A stretch of DNA of 64,000 bases from 62-47 sp051954235 (lineage in GTDB: Bacteria > Pseudomonadota > Alphaproteobacteria > Rhizobiales > Xanthobacteraceae): positions 183,549 through 247,548 of the forward strand of contig JBQCHY010000056.1 of the NCBI GenBank assembly GCA_051954235.1, given 5' to 3'. A program made the translations under genes and the position numbers. Under the pieces are notes generated by a model, which saw only the letters and a list, made by a program, of their open reading frames with translations, made no database searches and was not told where the DNA came from. Positions 17,854-27,165 of this stretch are shown here, piece after piece. Position 1 is the first letter of the stretch; every line of letters starts with the position of its first letter.

Positions 17854-19811
17854 TGCGACCTACGTGTTCCCATGCGTGTCGGCCAACGCATGATTTCGCC
17901 GCGCTCGTTCGAGACCACGACGGTCTGGGTGAAATGATTGAAGCCGGAATAGTCCGCGAAGAAACGCTCCAGCACGGCGCCCAGCAGAAACGCACCACTG
18001 CCCTCGAATCCTTTCTCGTCGACGGTGACCTTGATTTCCTGTCCGCGCGCGGTCCCGGTCCCGATCCGCTCTCGAACGCGCCTGACGACGGGCTTACTGT
18101 CCACCCGACGAACGGCGCGAATTCTGCGCTCGATCACGCTGTCGGACGCATCGGCGAACATCGACAGCATCTCGCGCAGCGCTTCCGCCTGATTGCCGGC
18201 GGCGCGCGCGGTCGTGCCGAGATAGTTCAGCGTGAGCATGTTGATCAGCCGCCACGCCATCGCCGCGCCTTGCGTGGCTTCATTGCGCGAATGAAGCTGG
18301 GACGCCACCGGCTCACGCGGCAGCGTCGGCCCGGCAACGCAGGTGACCTTGAGCGACGTGTCGTCAAGCATCTGCAAATCCGCCCCGCCCTGCCCGACGG
18401 GCAAATGTTCGGTGAGATGACGGTTAGAACATAGCGTGCGAACGCTGAGTTCAGCCGGCGGACGTTGAGCCGCATTCTCGGATAGGTCGACGAACGAGAT
18501 GAAGACATCCGTGCCGACATAGTCCGACGTCTTCCCGTACGCCTTCTCCTCGACGGTACGGCGGCGCGGCAGGCGGCGGATGGTGTAAAAAACCTTGATC
18601 GCCGATCCGTCATCCACTTTCGCGGAGTACAACGGCGCGACCGGTGCCTTCTCCTTCTCGCCCGGATAGTGTGCATAGACATTCAGAATGCGATGCGCCT
18701 CGAAATTCAGATGATGGCTGCGGTCCGGCACCACATGATATTCGTGAAACCGGGATTTCAGAAAAATGCGATCGGCGGTTTTCTCGAACAGATTGATCGC
18801 AGGCGCGGAATACAGGGAAAAGAAGTCCGGCTGCACGGCTGCCGACAGCCGCGGATTGACATCGTCGAACGCGAAGATGATTTCAGCATTCTTGGTCCGC
18901 AGCTTCGGCATGATGGAATCGAGCTTCGTCAACTTGATCCCGAGAAACTTTCGCGGGAAAACGAAGTATTCGCGCAACAATTCCGACCCGCGAAAAACCC
19001 GTGTATCGCTGGGGAATAGTGCGTCCTTCTCATCGAAGCCGATCTGCTCGACGCAACCGGCCGGCGCGGGGATGATGACGGGATCGCCGAAGTCATCCAG
19101 ATAGCGAAAATAGACGCCGACGAGATCGGCGATCATCTGCTCGTAAAGCGCAACCGAGTCCGACTCGCTTCCCACGAAATGGATCGGTAGTTCCTTGATC
19201 CGGCAGTTCGAGAGCCAGGATTCCGGCTTCATGCGCGAGTCGGCAGGTGAAAGCTCATCCTCAAGGCGCTCCGCATTCCGCGCCGTCAACGACAGCCGCA
19301 ATCCCGAAAGAACATTGTGACCGACCGAAAGACCGGCGGCCTGGATCGGTCCGGCACTGGGCATGTACTCGGCGGTCACGATATCGAGCGGCCACATCAC
19401 GATTTCGCTGCACAGGCGATAGCGGCACGCCACGCTGCGTTCCCGCTCGCGATAGGTCGCATCGAAATAGCCGTCGCGCCGGATCCGCTTGCCATCGAAC
19501 AGCGCGGGGTCCGCGAACGGCGGATGGATTTTCACCATCATGACAGATGGCGTCGGCGCCAGATAATTCGGGACGAGTTGATCGAGAAGGTTGCTGGTGA
19601 ATTCGGGGAATTCCTGCTTGAGCTTGAGTTGCACGCGCGCGGCAAGAAAGGCCGTTCCCTCGAGCAGCGCGCCGACCATCGGGTCCATGCGCTCGGCGAC
19701 AAGGCCACCCAGCCGCTCGGCAATGCCGGGATATTCCTCGGCGAAATCCCTGGCCTGTTCGAACAACACAGCCAGTTCGCGATTGTAGAGATCGAGAAAC
19801 TGTCGATCCAT
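17850..19811 (-). CDS. tssF: T6SS baseplate protein TssF
   Basis: A 653-aa TssF (VasA/ImpG) protein, the large wedge subunit of the baseplate that contacts VgrG and the sheath end. Family features are the start MDRQFLDLYNRELAVLFEQA, the DPMVGALLEGTAFLAARVQ helix, LVPNYLAPTPSVMMVKI near residue 95, and the C-terminal DYSGFNHFTQTVV. The gene starts two bases after the tssE stop and overlaps tssG by four bases. Confidence 0.95.
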   Translation of the reverse strand: MDRQFLDLYNRELAVLFEQARDFAEEYPGIAERLGGLVAERMDPMVGALLEGTAFLAARVQLKLKQEFPEFTSNLLDQLVPNYLAPTPSVMMVKIHPPFADPALFDGKRIRRDGYFDATYRERERSVACRYRLCSEIVMWPLDIVTAEYMPSAGPIQAAGLSVGHNVLSGLRLSLTARNAERLEDELSPADSRMKPESWLSNCRIKELPIHFVGSESDSVALYEQMIADLVGVYFRYLDDFGDPVIIPAPAGCVEQIGFDEKDALFPSDTRVFRGSELLREYFVFPRKFLGIKLTKLDSIMPKLRTKNAEIIFAFDDVNPRLSAAVQPDFFSLYSAPAINLFEKTADRIFLKSRFHEYHVVPDRSHHLNFEAHRILNVYAHYPGEKEKAPVAPLYSAKVDDGSAIKVFYTIRRLPRRRTVEEKAYGKTSDYVGTDVFISFVDLSENAAQRPPAELSVRTLCSNRHLTEHLPVGQGGADLQMLDDTSLKVTCVAGPTLPREPVASQLHSRNEATQGAAMAWRLINMLTLNYLGTTARAAGNQAEALREMLSMFADASDSVIERRIRAVRRVDSKPVVRRVRERIGTGTARGQEIKVTVDEKGFEGSGAFLLGAVLERFFADYSGFNHFTQTVVVSNERGEIMRWPTRMGTRRSQ

Positions 19812-19813
19812 TG

Positions 19814-20362
19814 CTATAACCGATTGAGCTGAACCGCGCCGGATTGCAAATCCAGGTCGGCAACGAATTCAACCGGAATATTCACCGGTTCGCAACGCAG
19901 ATCCGCTTTGACGAGGAAACGTAGCTTCAGTTGCTCCTGACCAATCGACTCGTCACGCCGTGCGCGCACTGATTTGCGGTCGAGACGCGGCTCGAAGTTG
20001 AATAGTGCCTCTTCGATCTCTTTACCGATCCCCTCGACGCCTGCTTCTTCCAGAGTCCGACTACCGACATCTGGAAGGCCGAAATTGAGAACGGATTTGC
20101 GAACACGATCGTGCTCGGACAGATCGATCGACGATTCCAGGGCGATGGTGTTCATCAACGCCTCCAGATCGATTGCCACTTCTCGTCGCAATATCGCGTC
20201 AGTGACGGGAGATCGGCCAGCGGTTCTCCTGCCGGCGATCACGCGTTCTCCGTCAGCGGTTCTGACGTCGTGCTTCACCTTGGCGTCGCGCGCCGCATAT
20301 GCACTTCGAAAGGCGTGCATAAGCGGCGCACTTAACCGGTCCTTGCGGCGACCATCATTCAT
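19814..20362 (-). CDS. tssE: T6SS baseplate protein TssE (gp25-like)
   Basis: A 182-aa TssE with a phage gp25/lysozyme-like baseplate fold that nucleates the contractile sheath. The motif RDRLSAP at the start, RREVAIDLEALMNT, and RVRKSVLNFGLPDVG in the middle match the family. The C-terminal beta part (LKLRFLVKADLRCEP) is intact. It lies between hcp and tssF, only two bases before tssF. Confidence 0.9.
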   Translation of the reverse strand: MNDGRRKDRLSAPLMHAFRSAYAARDAKVKHDVRTADGERVIAGRRTAGRSPVTDAILRREVAIDLEALMNTIALESSIDLSEHDRVRKSVLNFGLPDVGSRTLEEAGVEGIGKEIEEALFNFEPRLDRKSVRARRDESIGQEQLKLRFLVKADLRCEPVNIPVEFVADLDLQSGAVQLNRL

Positions 20363-20385
20363 GATCAGGGCGCTGCTTGATGGGA

Positions 20386-20868
20386 TCAGCCTTCCTTATT
20401 GGCCTTGATGTCATACTTGAAATCAGCCGGCGTGTCACCGCTGCCATCCGCCTTTTGCGGCGTGTAGGTCATTTTCACCGATGCAAAGCTCAGCGAAACC
20501 TGCTCCTGCGGAATACTGTCGCCGCCGCCGTGACCACCGACCTGGATGCTCGTGACCATGACATCCTTCATTTCGATCTTCAGGTATTCGAGCGGCTTGT
20601 CGCCCGCCTTCCGAGCGACGAGCACGCCGTTCGGAATGTGCTTGCCTGTCGCGCAGATCTTGAACAGATCGGGCGACGCCTTGTCGATGAAATGCGTGAA
20701 ATGCAAATCCTGCACCGTCACCTTCGCCGTGCCGTGGCCGCCGCCGAGCGGACTGCCGGATTGGGTTTCACCCCAGCTAAAGCTGGTGATATCGATCTCG
20801 CCTTTGTGCTTGGAATCGTTGCTTTCGCCCTTGACGTCATCAAGCTTGAGAAAATAGTCGGTAGCCAT
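20386..20868 (-). CDS. hcp: T6SS inner tube protein Hcp (TssD)
   Basis: A 160-aa Hcp that forms the hexameric rings of the secreted inner tube and can carry small effectors in its lumen. The start MATDYFLKLDDVKGESND, ITSFSWGETQSG and the GGGHGTAKVTVQDLHF strand are diagnostic. AGGAGA lies seven bases before the ATG. No C-terminal toxin extension is present. A 139-base gap before it, after tssC, leaves room for a separate promoter, as is common for this highly expressed gene. Confidence 0.95.
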   Translation of the reverse strand: MATDYFLKLDDVKGESNDSKHKGEIDITSFSWGETQSGSPLGGGHGTAKVTVQDLHFTHFIDKASPDLFKICATGKHIPNGVLVARKAGDKPLEYLKIEMKDVMVTSIQVGGHGGGDSIPQEQVSLSFASVKMTYTPQKADGSGDTPADFKYDIKANKEG

Positions 20869-21007
20869 TTTCAGTCTCCTGGTTTCAATTCAAATGAGCA
20901 TCCGCCATCGATCACACGCCGTGGAACGGATGTGTTAAAGTGATCAGTCGTGAACTTAGAGAGCTAAATCGACGGGTTGGATAAATCCCGGCGTAGTCGA
21001 TACACAA

Positions 21008-22510
21008 TCAGGCCGGCGGCCCTGGCAACCGTGAAACGAGACTCAATCCGATATCCATTCCTTCGAGCTGATAATGCGGCCGAAGCATGAACCTTGCATT
21101 GTAGTATCCCGGATTTTCCTCGTTCGGGATCACCTCCACGCTTGCCGCCGCGAGCGGTTTGCGTGCCTTTGTCGCCTCGTTGGATAGAGCCGGATTGGCA
21201 TCGACGTATTCGTTGATCCAGCTCTGGAGCCACCGAGTAAGCTCGTCCTTTTCCTTCATCGAGCCTATCTTGTCGCGAACCATGCACTTCAGGTAGTGCG
21301 CGAACCGCGACACGGCGAACATGTAAGGAAGGCGCGCCGAGAGGTTGTCCGAGGCGGTCGCGTCGACACCCTTCTCACCGAAATACTTCTTCGGCTTGTA
21401 GAGTGACTGCGCGCCGATGAATGCAGCCTTATCGGTGTTCTTCCTGTGGATCAGCGGAATGAGACCGTTCTTTGCCAGTTCGTGTTCACGCCGATCGCTG
21501 ATGGCGATTTCGGTCGGGCACTTCAGATCGACGCCGCCGTCATCGGTGGGGAACACGTGGGTCGGAAGGTTCATTACCTCGCCGCCGGATTCCACACCCC
21601 TGATCCGCGTGCACCACCCATATTCCTTGAAGGCGCGGTTGATGTTCACGGCCATGGCGTAGGCGGCGTTCATCCAGCCGTAGTTCTCGCCCTTGTGGCC
21701 ATCGGTGTCTTCTTCGAAGGCGAACTCCTCGACGGGCTCCGACTTCGCACCGTAAGGAAGACGGGCCAGAACCCGCGGCATGCACAGGCCGACGTAGCGG
21801 GAGTCGTCCTGATCGCGAAGGCCCTTCCAAGCAGCGTATTCGGGGGTGTCGAAGACCTTTCCGATGTCACGCGGATTGGACAACTCATTCCACGAGTCCA
21901 TCCCCATCAGCGTCGGATCGGCGCCTGCGATAAATGGAGCATGTGCCGAACCCGCAATCTTGCTCAGGTCGCGAAGCAGTTGCACATCGGTGGGCAAGTG
22001 GCTGAAGTGATAGTCGCCGATTAGACAACCGAACGGCTGACCGCCGAGCTGACCGAATTCGTATTCGTAAACCTGCTTGAACAGCGGGCTCTGATCCCAC
22101 TTGGCATCCGGATAGAGACGCAGCGTGCGATACAGCTCGTTCTTCGAGACGTTCATCACCCGGATCTTGAGATTGGAATCCGTCTCCGAGTTGTAAACGA
22201 GGTACTTCAGCCCGCGCCAGGCGCTCTCGATCTGCTGGAATTCCTTGGCGTGGATGATGGCGTTCATCTGCGCGGTCAGCTTCTGGTCGATCCGCGCGAT
22301 CATCTCTTCGATAGTATCGATGACGTCGCCCTTGATCGTCGAGCCGTCCTTGAGCGCCTCGGTGACAAGCGTCGAAACCGCATTTTCGACCTCGGTCGCG
22401 GCCCGCTCCGTTCTCGGCTTGAAACTCTGCTTCAGAAGCGACGCGAACTCGTCCGCTTCGCCTGCCTGGGTCGTTACACCAGCGCCCTGACGTTCTGCTT
22501 CAACCGCCAT
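21008..22510 (-). CDS. tssC: T6SS large sheath protein TssC
   Basis: A 500-aa TssC (VipB/ImpC) that with TssB builds the contractile sheath. Diagnostic parts are FQQIESAWRGLKYLVYNS, FGCLIGDYHFSH, WNELSNPRDIGKVFD, LARLPYGA and the C-terminal LEGMDIGLSLVSRLPG. ATG22510 is preferred over an upstream TTG because AAGGA stands nine bases before it. The gene begins 12 bases after tssB ends. Confidence 0.95.
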   Translation of the reverse strand: MAVEAERQGAGVTTQAGEADEFASLLKQSFKPRTERAATEVENAVSTLVTEALKDGSTIKGDVIDTIEEMIARIDQKLTAQMNAIIHAKEFQQIESAWRGLKYLVYNSETDSNLKIRVMNVSKNELYRTLRLYPDAKWDQSPLFKQVYEYEFGQLGGQPFGCLIGDYHFSHLPTDVQLLRDLSKIAGSAHAPFIAGADPTLMGMDSWNELSNPRDIGKVFDTPEYAAWKGLRDQDDSRYVGLCMPRVLARLPYGAKSEPVEEFAFEEDTDGHKGENYGWMNAAYAMAVNINRAFKEYGWCTRIRGVESGGEVMNLPTHVFPTDDGGVDLKCPTEIAISDRREHELAKNGLIPLIHRKNTDKAAFIGAQSLYKPKKYFGEKGVDATASDNLSARLPYMFAVSRFAHYLKCMVRDKIGSMKEKDELTRWLQSWINEYVDANPALSNEATKARKPLAAASVEVIPNEENPGYYNARFMLRPHYQLEGMDIGLSLVSRLPGPPA

Positions 22511-22522
22511 GATCGGCAATCC

Positions 22523-23062
22523 TTATTTTTCGGTCGTGTCGGAAGAAGGAGAGGTTTCTTCGGCAGCCTTCGCGCGATCGCGCAAGGACGCCATCAACTG
22601 AGGATCGGCCAACAGTTTCTTCAACTGATCCTCGGCCGCGACCTTGCCGTCCATGTAGCGCAGCAGGTTCGCGAGTTGCTCGCGCGCTTCCAGCAGTTTC
22701 GCGGTGGCCGGCACCTGGCGGGTGACGGCGGCCGGACTGAAATCGTCCATCTTGTTGAAGCGCAGATTGACCGACAGCTTGTCGTTGGGATCGTCGCTCA
22801 GCTTGTTGTCGACGCGCATTGAAATACCGGGCTGGATGGCCCCCATGCGGTTGTCGAAGTTATCCATATCGAATTCGAGAAACTTGCGATCGGCGAAGGT
22901 GGGCTTCTCAACTCCGGGCAGGTTGCCGGAGAGATCGGACATGACGCCCATCACGAAAGGCAATTCGATCAGGCGATCGGCATCGTAGGGATCCTCGTAG
23001 CTGATGTGCACGCGAGGTGCGCGATTGCGCCGAATGAACTTCTGGCCGCTGTCGGTAGCCAT
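22523..23062 (-). CDS. tssB: T6SS small sheath protein TssB
   Basis: A 179-aa TssB (VipA/ImpB), partner of TssC in the sheath. The family start RNRAPRVHISYEDPYDA, then IELPFVMGVMSDLSGN and RKFLEFDMDNFDNRM, are clear. The C-terminal helix carrying the ClpV-binding region is present. AAGGGG lies upstream of the ATG. It is separated from tssA by 167 bases that contain no other gene. Confidence 0.95.
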   Translation of the reverse strand: MATDSGQKFIRRNRAPRVHISYEDPYDADRLIELPFVMGVMSDLSGNLPGVEKPTFADRKFLEFDMDNFDNRMGAIQPGISMRVDNKLSDDPNDKLSVNLRFNKMDDFSPAAVTRQVPATAKLLEAREQLANLLRYMDGKVAAEDQLKKLLADPQLMASLRDRAKAAEETSPSSDTTEK

Positions 23063-23229
23063 CGGTGTTTCCCCTTAAAAGTGTTTGTTCTTAAAAGCCT
23101 TAGCGCCTAAATATCGAACGGCGTTTGGGCTTGAAAATACGGCATCCTTGTCATTAGTCAACGCGCGCGAGAAACGCGTTCAAACCCGCAAACTTTTTTT
23201 CGGCTATTTTTTCTGAGGGCACCCAAGAC

Positions 23230-24558
23230 CTACTCCGGCGGCTTGAGGGCGTCCGCCGGCAGCACCGAACGCAACAGCGAAAAGAAGTCCCGCTGCCCGA
23301 GATCGCGGATCCGCTCAAGCAACATCGGAATTGGGCTGGACGGTTCGGCGGTGCGGAAATAGGTCGTTATTTGGTCAATCATTCCAAATGCTTGGGCTCG
23401 ACTGCCAACAACGTATTCCGGCGGGGCCTCCTCGCTCGAGGCCGCTTCGGCGTCGGTTAAAGTCTCACCGATGCGCACGATCGGAAGATCGACCACCGCA
23501 TTGGTTCCAATCTTGATCGCCGCCTGATCGACATGGTCCGGCGTGAGGATACGGACAATTTCGGTGAAACTTTTACCGATCACTTGCTCGGAGAGATTGA
23601 CCAGCAGGCGTGCCGGGCTCGAAGGCTCATACACCGCATAGTATCGTGCCACGGCGCCAAGTGCCGCGGCCGCCTCGGTCGTCGACTTGATGGCCCCCAC
23701 AAGAGGCGAGCTACCTGCCGCTTGCAGATCTTCCGTTGGCCCCGCATCGGCGGAGGGCTGCTCATCGCTACCTGCGCTGAAATCCGGACTTCGCCGCTTG
23801 ATGGCGTCGCCGAGCCATTTGGTAATTGCACCGGCTTCGGTCGCCAACTGCTCGAAACTCAGGGACTCGCCTGAAGGGTTCTTGTCGGACCAGACCTCGC
23901 GAAACTGCTTCGTGGCGCCGACAATGTCCTGGAAATCCGTATGCACGCCGATCAGCCCGTCGAGGTCGCAGCTATCGAGCACCCGCTCCACCGACACCAG
24001 ATCGAGCGTCGCCTCCCCTTCGGCGGGAGGCACCGCACCGGTCGCCGTCAGATAATTACGGTAACTGACCGATCCGATCCGGCGGTCCTCGGCCACCGGC
24101 AGGAATTGCAGCGGCATGGTCACCGTCGGCGCGACATCCAGTGCTTCGAGCGCAATGCCCCGGTAGGCGAAGTCGCCCCCTTCCGCCCTGGGATGCACAT
24201 CATCCCAATGCCCGGCAAGAAGGGCTCCCAATGCCTTCAGGCACGCGACGAATCCTTTGAGGTCGCGGTTGAGGATGGAGAGTTTCGCCAGCAACACCGT
24301 CAGGCGAATGTCGCGTGTCTTTTCTATAAACGGCTGCGCGCTGGCGAAATACTGATCGAATGCGATCATCTTCGGATCGAACAGCCGCAATTCGCCGCCC
24401 TCGGGATCGCGCGCACGGAAATAGGATTGCGGCAGGACGGATTCGACGGATGCGAAGAAGCTGAGGAAATCGATATCGCCCTCGGCGTCCAGATCGGCGC
24501 CGCAGGGATCAGTGTCGGAGATCGGCCGGGTCAGGCTTTCGAAATCAACGCTTGGCAT
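23230..24558 (-). CDS. tssA: T6SS cap/assembly protein TssA
   Basis: A 442-aa TssA with an ImpA N-terminal domain (PISDTDPCGADLD, and YRNYLTATG near residue 190) and a short C-terminal domain (ERIRDLGQRDFFSLLRSVLP). TssA primes baseplate and sheath assembly. ATG24558 is chosen because AGGAG lies seven bases upstream. The frame is open to 24792, but that would overlap the divergent vgrG. This is the first gene of the minus-strand T6SS arm. Confidence 0.9.
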   Translation of the reverse strand: MPSVDFESLTRPISDTDPCGADLDAEGDIDFLSFFASVESVLPQSYFRARDPEGGELRLFDPKMIAFDQYFASAQPFIEKTRDIRLTVLLAKLSILNRDLKGFVACLKALGALLAGHWDDVHPRAEGGDFAYRGIALEALDVAPTVTMPLQFLPVAEDRRIGSVSYRNYLTATGAVPPAEGEATLDLVSVERVLDSCDLDGLIGVHTDFQDIVGATKQFREVWSDKNPSGESLSFEQLATEAGAITKWLGDAIKRRSPDFSAGSDEQPSADAGPTEDLQAAGSSPLVGAIKSTTEAAAALGAVARYYAVYEPSSPARLLVNLSEQVIGKSFTEIVRILTPDHVDQAAIKIGTNAVVDLPIVRIGETLTDAEAASSEEAPPEYVVGSRAQAFGMIDQITTYFRTAEPSSPIPMLLERIRDLGQRDFFSLLRSVLPADALKPPE

Positions 24559-24632
24559 TCGTCGCTCCTGGCGGCATTTTTCGGCTTCGGCGAACTGAAA
24601 ACAAGACACTTCGGATCGGCGTCTAAGAAAAT

Positions 24633-24671
24633 ATTCATACTTGGTGAATGAACCGAAATTACGTTTCGTAA
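24633..24671. promoter_or_regulatory. Palindromes in the tssA-vgrG divergent intergenic region
   Basis: The 197-base gap between the divergent tssA and vgrG starts holds two short symmetrical sites: ATTCA-N7-TGAAT at 24633-24649 and TTACG-TTT-CGTAA at 24659-24671. Their position suits an operator that controls both arms. No regulator gene was recognised in the window, and neither site matches a consensus I can name. Confidence 0.3.
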
Positions 24672-24755
24672 CACAAATCAAGGCACGGGATAGACCGTGA
24701 CGCGCGGCTCCCGCTGTTGCTTGTAAGCCATCTCCACGACTGACTGGAGTTTTTG

Positions 24756-26582
24756 ATGTTGAAACAGGACGACCGGGTCGGTGAAATGACAACGCCGCTG
24801 GGCAAGGACGTTCTTGTCCTTGCTCGCCTCAAGGCCGTCGAAGGGCTAAGCGAACTCTTTACCTTTCGCATCGACGCATACAGCGAGCAACCCGACCTCG
24901 ATTTCCAGTCGGCGATCGGCCAGCAATGCCAGACCAAAATCAAGACATATGGCAAGGAGCGCGCGTTCAACGGAATCCTGACCAAGGCCGAATGGGTCGG
25001 CAGCCATGACGACCAGCACCAGTATCGGCTCGTGCTGCGGCCGTGGCTATGGCTCCTGTCACGCACCAGCGATTGCCGGATATTCCAGGACAAGAAGGCG
25101 CCCGACATCATCAAGGAAGTCTTCACTGACCACGGACTCAATGATTTCGAGTTTAAGCTTCAAGCTCAATACCCAAAGCTCGAGTATTGCGTGCAGTTTC
25201 GCGAGACCGACCTCGATTTCGTCAGTCGTTTGATGGAGCAGCACGGCATCTATTATTTCTTCAAGCATGAAAACAACAAGCATACCCTCGTGCTCGTCGA
25301 CTCGAGCAACATGCATCAGCCGGTGCCCGGTCAGGAGGAAACCCCGTTCTATCCATTAAACCGCGACGAACGCGGGGATGAGGAACGCATCATCAATTGG
25401 ACAAGCGAACGCCGTTTCAGGACGAGCAAGGTCAAGCTCAAGGACTACAACTACCAGAAACCCAACCTAAAGCTCGTCAGCGACGCCGAGGGGCAGCAGA
25501 AATACAATCCGGAATTCGCGTTCTATGATTTTCCGGGCAAGTACATCAACCAGTCGGACGGCGACTTCTACGCCAAGGTGCGGATCGAGGCCGATCAGGC
25601 TGCCGACAGGCGGCGCTATGGCGACGGCGACGCGCTGAGCCTGTTTCCCGGCGCCACCACGACCCTCAAGAAGCATCCGCAAGATTCGCAGAACATCAAA
25701 TACCTGATCGCGCGATGCCGTCACACGTTCACGTCGCAATATTATCGAAGCGGCCCGAACGCCGAAGAGCCCACCGATTCCTCGGGATCGTTTGAGTTTT
25801 TTCCGAACGATCTTCCGTTCCGCGCACCGATCGTCACGCCCAAACCCAGGGTGTTGGGAATTCAGACGGCAAAGGTCGTCACCAAGACCAAGGACTCGAG
25901 CGAGGAAATCGACGTCGAGAACCTCGGCGAAATCTATGTCCGCTTCTACTGGGATCACAATGAAGACCGGTCGTGCCGGCTTCGCGTGGCGCAGGTCTGG
26001 TCCGGCAAGAACTGGGGCGGCCAGGTCATTCCGCGGGTGGGCCAGGAGGTTGTCGTCGAATTCCTTGAAGGCGATCCGGATCGCCCGCTGGTTGTCGGCA
26101 CGGTCTATAACGACGAATACAAACCCGCATTCGACTTGCCCGGCAAAAAGACCATCGCCGGACTGATGTCGAATTCGAGCAAGGGCGGCGGCGGCTTCAA
26201 CGAGTGGAGTTTCGACGACAAGAAGGGCTCGGAACTCATCAACATTCATGGCGAGAAGGATCTCAATCTCGTCATCCGCAACTCCGAGACCAGAACGATC
26301 GGCGAAGCCTTCAACACCGGCGTCTCGCGCGAAACGACGCTCGAACATGGCGACGACAAATTGGCTGTCAAGACCGGCAGTCAGACGGTCGACATCCAGA
26401 TGGATCAAACCATCGATGTCGGCAAGTCGATCAAGATCACCGCCGGCCTTTCGATCGAGTTGATTGTCGGCCCGAGCAAGATCACGATCGACCCCACGGG
26501 CGTCAAAATCGACGCGCCGACGATTACCCTAAATGCGATGGGATTGCTGACCGTCAAAGGCGGGATGGTCACGATCAACTGA
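24756..26582 (+). CDS. vgrG: T6SS spike protein VgrG (TssI)
   Basis: A 608-aa VgrG, the trimeric puncturing spike. The gp27-like part includes KDVLVLARLKAVEGLSELF and CVQFRETDLDFVSRLMEQHG with YYFFKHE. The gp5/OB part includes YVRFYWDHNEDRSCRLRVAQ and WGGQVIPRVGQEVVVEFLEG. The beta-helix runs to the end (LNAMGLLTVKGGMVTIN). No C-terminal effector domain follows, so effectors would be cargo. ATG24756 has GGAG upstream. It is the first gene of the plus-strand arm. Confidence 0.95.
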   Translation: MLKQDDRVGEMTTPLGKDVLVLARLKAVEGLSELFTFRIDAYSEQPDLDFQSAIGQQCQTKIKTYGKERAFNGILTKAEWVGSHDDQHQYRLVLRPWLWLLSRTSDCRIFQDKKAPDIIKEVFTDHGLNDFEFKLQAQYPKLEYCVQFRETDLDFVSRLMEQHGIYYFFKHENNKHTLVLVDSSNMHQPVPGQEETPFYPLNRDERGDEERIINWTSERRFRTSKVKLKDYNYQKPNLKLVSDAEGQQKYNPEFAFYDFPGKYINQSDGDFYAKVRIEADQAADRRRYGDGDALSLFPGATTTLKKHPQDSQNIKYLIARCRHTFTSQYYRSGPNAEEPTDSSGSFEFFPNDLPFRAPIVTPKPRVLGIQTAKVVTKTKDSSEEIDVENLGEIYVRFYWDHNEDRSCRLRVAQVWSGKNWGGQVIPRVGQEVVVEFLEGDPDRPLVVGTVYNDEYKPAFDLPGKKTIAGLMSNSSKGGGGFNEWSFDDKKGSELINIHGEKDLNLVIRNSETRTIGEAFNTGVSRETTLEHGDDKLAVKTGSQTVDIQMDQTIDVGKSIKITAGLSIELIVGPSKITIDPTGVKIDAPTITLNAMGLLTVKGGMVTIN

Positions 26583-26590
26583 GCCTGACA

Positions 26591-27151
26591 ATGAACGAAG
26601 TTCGATTCAGCACGGTACGAGATCTCTACGATGCGTTCGAGACCGCCGAGGAAGATGTCGGCAAGCCCGCCAGCGACATCCACTCGCTTGAGTTTCTGCG
26701 GGCATTGAAACGCGACGGCGAATGGTCCGCCGCGATCTCGTTCTGCGCTTACCTGCTGCCGCGCCGAGCGGCAGTCGCGTGGGGCTGCCGCTCGCTGCGT
26801 CGCGTGTTGCCGCGGGCCACGGCTGACGACGACAAAGCTTTAGCGTTCGCGGAGGCGTGGGTTGAAGAGCCGCAGGAACTGCAACGGCGCAAGGCGCTCG
26901 CACTTGGCAACCAAAGCAACATGCGGGTCGCGACGACTTGGCTTGCGTTGGCTGCCGGCTGGTCCGGCGGAAGCGTGGTGCCTGCCGAAAGCGGTCATAT
27001 TCCGGCGACACCCGAACAGACCGCGCGCGCTATTCGCGGCGGGCTGCTGATGGCGCGCGCACGGTTGCCCCAGGAAACCGCCGACGCCATACTCTCTGCT
27101 TGGATTGAGGACGGCATTCGACTGGCAATCGGAGAGCCCGGCTCCTCCTGA
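26591..27151 (+). CDS. DUF6931-like protein following vgrG
   Basis: A 186-aa cytoplasmic protein starting MNEVRFSTVRDLYDAF at ATG26591, eight bases after vgrG. The segment FLRALKRDGEWSAAISFCAYLLPRRAAVAWGC resembles what I recall as DUF6931, often found beside VgrG and FHA genes. Its position suggests an adaptor or accessory for VgrG or for the phosphorylation switch, but no biochemical role is known. The alpha-helical composition and lack of a signal peptide fit a cytoplasmic helper. Confidence 0.6.
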   Translation: MNEVRFSTVRDLYDAFETAEEDVGKPASDIHSLEFLRALKRDGEWSAAISFCAYLLPRRAAVAWGCRSLRRVLPRATADDDKALAFAEAWVEEPQELQRRKALALGNQSNMRVATTWLALAAGWSGGSVVPAESGHIPATPEQTARAIRGGLLMARARLPQETADAILSAWIEDGIRLAIGEPGSS

Positions 27152-27165
27152 TCGAGAAAGATTCC

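Noticed and set aside
24559..24792. N-terminal extension of TssA to 24792
   Set aside because: It would overlap the divergent vgrG and has no family match. The strong ribosome site at 24558 decides the start.
26204..26590. Upstream extension of the DUF6931-like frame into vgrG
   Set aside because: The region is the vgrG coding sequence in another frame; the real start is ATG26591.
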